Origin: Neocallimastix lanati (nom. inval.)
Lineage: Eukaryota > Neocallimastigomycota > Neocallimastigomycetes > Neocallimastigales > Neocallimastigaceae
Assembly: GCA_016946835.1 (NCBI GenBank)
Contig: JACVTC010000011.1
Span: 1,695,001 to 1,707,500, forward strand
Length of the DNA: 12,500 nt
Reading direction: 5' to 3'
Part shown: piece after piece, positions 10,383-12,500 of the stretch
Position numbering within the stretch: position 1 is the first letter of the stretch
Layout of the letters: each line of letters begins with the position of its first letter
Translations under genes and position numbers: made by a program
Notes under the pieces: generated by a model
What the model saw: the letters and a program-made list of their open reading frames with translations, nothing else
What the model was told of the DNA's origin: nothing
Database searches by the model: none

Positions 10383-11095
10383 GCTAATACGTATTCAGAA
10401 AAATTAAATAGAACTATTGCAAGATCATGTTTAGATGTAATATCAGTATCTTTAAGTGTTCTTATGGCAGGTTCTGGAAATTTGGATTTATTAAGAAAGT
10501 TAAGAAAGTTACATGGTAAGGTTTCTTCTGATATTGGTTATGGTAGTCATATGGCTTGTCATATGGCTATCGGATTTCTATTTTTAGGTGGTGGCACTTA
10601 TACATTAGGAACTTCAAATAAAGCTATAGCAGCTTTAATATGTTCTCTTTATCCAAAATATCCAACCACTGTTATTGATAACAGATCACATTTACAGGCT
10701 TTTAGACACTTATGGGTATTAGCAGTTGAACATCGTTGCCTAATTACAAGAAATATAAATGACAAAAATATATGTCCAGTTCCTATTACTATTACTGTTT
10801 ATGATGATATTACGCGTTATGATATTCCAAATGTTAATAATGATACACCCACTAAAGATATAAAAATGATTACTCCCTGTATTTTACCAGAATTTGATAT
10901 GATTAAAGCAATAAAAATTGATAATCCAAGATATTGGCCAATAACCTTAAATTTCTTAGAAAATCCAAAATGTTTAGAAAGAATAAAGGAAACTCAAACA
11001 ATCATTGTTAATCGAAAAACAGGTCATTTAGATTATAATAAGGTAAGAAAAATAAAAATAAAATATTTAATCATTATTAATAAAGCTATTTTTCT

Positions 11096-11128
<33 letters not shown>

Positions 11129-12159
11129 CTTATTTATTTTTATTTTTATTTTAACTTTTTTATAGGATCCAAAAGGAAATAAAAGTATTTTATGTAGAAC
11201 TTTTTCAAATTTAATGTCATCAAAATATAAGAAAAATAGTCAGAAAAAGAAATTTTTCAAAGACTTTTTATCTTCATTTAATGAAGATCCAATTATTTTA
11301 TCTTATGCTAAAATTATATGTAATTATTATGAATTACCAATAGATAATATAAATGATACAGAGAAAATAAAAATGATAAATGATGAAAGCAAAAAATTAT
11401 CAGATTTTTTTTCAACAATTTTATATAAATGTATATCTACCGATAGATTAAGTTTACTCCCAATTTACTCATCAGTTTATATTATTTATAATAATTTCTT
11501 CGACAAAGGGTCTAGTTATGATATATGGAATTTAAAATTGATTATAGCATATTATTATAACAATATTAATGTTATCTCAAATTCATCTGAATATATAAAT
11601 AATGAATATTTAGATGATATTAGTAAAAAACATCTTGAAGCTAATATTGTATCACAATTTTATCTGCAGTTGGATTTATTTTTTATGAATAGTCAAATTA
11701 ATGATGATATTAGTGATAACCTTATAAACAAAGGAGATCAAGAATATAAAAATATAGAGAGTACTTTACCTAAGAAGGAAAATTATAGATATGTGATCAA
11801 TAAAGTTATTCCAAATTTTGAAAAAAAATTAAAAAGTTTTCTTTTATTACAAACTTCAGAAATGGACAATAATAATGAAATACTAACTGAAAAAGATATT
11901 TCTTTTATTGGTAGTTATTTAAATTATCATAGTATTCCATTTTTGGAAGAATTATATCGTCTTCGAGATCTTTTTGAAAGTTATCAAAGTGAAATTGATA
12001 ATCCCAATATGTCAGACAATGCATCTTTTAGTGATACCAGTAGTAGTAATGATTTGAATTTATTAGGAAATAATAGTCATAAAGTGGAAGCCTTCTTTTA
12101 TGTTGTAATGAGTAATCCACACTTAAATTCTGCTGCTTATCAAATTATTAAAGATATAC

Positions 12160-12164
<5 letters not shown>
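5200..12164 (+). CDS. APC1: Anaphase-promoting complex subunit 1 (APC1), complete, nine exons
   Basis: APC1 is the largest scaffold of the nuclear APC/C ubiquitin ligase, bridging the catalytic and TPR arms and helping position the coactivator. Exons: 5200-5211, 5300-6306, 6431-7632, 7794-8204, 8389-8462, 8566-8762, 8904-10156, 10384-11042, 11166-12164. They sum to 5,814 nt with no internal stop: 1,937 residues against about 1,944 in human. The N-terminal propeller half carries SEFSPFGEH (about 7-15), YDEELY (86-91), VIWSQG (97-102) and DPVDNKVNL..SNGTVVR (488-505). The middle part has HLLYEDMKLN (about 686-695), LPVGIQLP (846-853) and LPVGRGIF (988-995). The proteasome/cyclosome repeats span about 1080-1475: HAGLLLALGLNGH, MTSIALLLGLA, RLLSIHIPALLPP, SYSLTAGFALGL, MYLKTNN, MAGSGNL, ACHMAIGFLFLGGGTY. 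DNRSHLQAFRHL and PRYW follow, then a C-terminal helical part with a Ser/Asp-rich patch (about 1887-1903). The neighbouring gene is divergent, 4.3 kb away. Family assignment is secure; the first exon is the least certain part. Confidence 0.96.
5212..5299 (+). other. APC1 intron 1
   Basis: 88 nt, GTAACA...TTTTTATAG, phase 0. GATTAACTC about 35 nt before the acceptor is a plausible branch site. Confidence 0.6.
6307..6430 (+). other. APC1 intron 2
   Basis: 124 nt, donor GTATAT, acceptor TTAAG, phase 2. It contains a short AAT array and TACTAAT immediately before the acceptor, close to the yeast branch-site consensus. Splicing gives EEEQASDNQPADHVF. Confidence 0.9.
7633..7793 (+). other. APC1 intron 3
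   Basis: 161 nt, consensus donor GTAAGT, acceptor ATTAG, phase 1. A/T only, with a short AAT array near the donor. Splicing gives YKLKSKSLELINS. Confidence 0.9.
8205..8388 (+). other. APC1 intron 4
   Basis: 184 nt, donor GTGAGT, acceptor TAAAG, phase 1. It contains a T-rich stretch near the donor and an A14 run at 8351-8364. Splicing gives AYVLINRSDLAEMF, matching the family's LLIGRxDL block. Confidence 0.88.
8463..8565 (+). other. APC1 intron 5
   Basis: 103 nt, donor GTAATA, acceptor AATAAG, the first AG downstream of the donor region; phase 0. It follows the short 74-nt exon 5. Confidence 0.8.
8763..8903 (+). other. APC1 intron 6
   Basis: 141 nt, donor GTGTGT, acceptor TTTAG, phase 2. 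Three consecutive GT dinucleotides (8763, 8765, 8767) are available; only the first keeps the frame into INDTEQYILLQ. A T20 run lies at 8789-8808. Confidence 0.82.
10157..10383 (+). other. APC1 intron 7, with poly-A next to the 3' splice site
   Basis: 227 nt, donor GTAAAA, phase 1. The 3' end is T7 followed by 25 A residues (10358-10382) and the G of the acceptor at 10383. Splicing joins NAS to ANTYSEKLNRT in the frame expected from the family. Confidence 0.88.
11043..11165 (+). other. APC1 intron 8 with (ATTT)7
   Basis: 123 nt, donor GTAAGA, acceptor TTATAG, phase 0. Seven ATTT units lie at 11100-11127, with TTCTAATTA just upstream as a plausible branch site. Splicing gives DYNKDPKGNKS. Confidence 0.92.
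11100..11127. repeat. (ATTT)7 tetranucleotide repeat
   Basis: Seven perfect ATTT units inside APC1 intron 8, then degenerating into TTATTTTTATTTT. It lies upstream of the acceptor and may act as its pyrimidine-rich tract. Confidence 0.9.
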
Positions 12165-12195
<31 letters not shown>

Positions 12196-12201
12196 TTTTT
12201 T
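12163..12201. repeat. A29-T10 homopolymer junction at the APC1 stop codon
   Basis: The last two bases of the TAA stop begin a run of 29 A residues (12163-12191), followed directly by 10 T residues (12192-12201). It can fold into an A/T-only hairpin. It lies in the 3' UTR if transcribed that far. Confidence 0.9.
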
Positions 12202-12500
12202 GGCATTATATATATTTGCTTATTATTATAATATTTATCTTTATTTATCATTAAATATATTCAGGTTTTAAACAAAAATAAAAATTTTTTATTTCTATTA
12301 CAATTAAATTATTAAATCTATTATTGTTATTTTTTTTTTTTTTTATTTTTTTTATTTTTTTTTTTTTTATTATTATCATAGAATAAATCTTTTTCTTTTC
12401 TTTTCACTATGTACTTTAAATTTATCATACAATTAAAATAAAATAAAAATGTATATATATTAAATATATATATATATATATTTCATTAACAAAAGATTCT
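12202..12500. other. 3' flank of APC1, no gene seen
   Basis: A/T-rich, with interrupted T-runs at 12330-12368, an AATAAA hexamer at 12382-12387 (218 nt past the stop, of doubtful meaning in this composition) and an AT dinucleotide array near the right edge. No coding similarity was recognised in either strand. Confidence 0.5.

Noticed and set aside
12382-12387. AATAAA as APC1 polyadenylation signal
   Set aside because: Such hexamers arise by chance throughout DNA this A/T-rich, and it lies more than 200 nt after the stop.

Overview
The window is very AT-rich nuclear DNA of a eukaryote. Coding parts are moderately AT-rich. Introns and spacers are almost pure A/T, with long A and T runs and ATT, TAA, AT and ATTT microsatellites. 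The genes are split by short GT-AG introns (88-227 nt), one with a yeast-like TACTAAT branch site. Base composition, introns and protein style best fit an early-diverging fungus, most likely an anaerobic gut fungus (Neocallimastigomycota). This is inference: no rRNA or barcode gene is present, and another AT-rich lineage cannot be excluded.

Layout: (1) 1-855, minus strand: the 5' part of a gene for a cyclic-nucleotide-binding-domain protein, four exons, running off the left edge. (2) 856-5199: a 4.3 kb gene-free spacer between two divergent genes. It holds a 38-bp tandem duplication, 45 perfect ATT units at 1425-1559, an oppositely oriented TAA array at 1895-1949, and, on the minus strand at about 3765-2405, a stop-riddled relic of a Ty3/gypsy-type integrase. 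A pair of diverged direct repeats (2007-2100 and about 3763-3890) frames the relic and could be its LTR remnants. (3) 5200-12164, plus strand: a complete nine-exon gene for APC1, the largest scaffold subunit of the anaphase-promoting complex. The exons splice in frame to 5,814 nt (1,937 residues), very close to the roughly 1,944 residues of human APC1. (4) 12165-12500: an A/T-rich 3' flank with homopolymer runs and no recognisable gene.

The two genes share only the spacer, and nothing here shows that they work together. No novel multi-gene system is visible. The most informative observations are the integrase relic, which shows only when degenerate minus-strand frames are read; two places where this APC1 is shorter than animal APC1 (the regulatory '300s' loop and an insertion in the PC-repeat domain); and unusual splicing geometry (a 12-nt first coding exon, a 17-nt micro-exon, and a 3' splice site built on 25 consecutive A residues).
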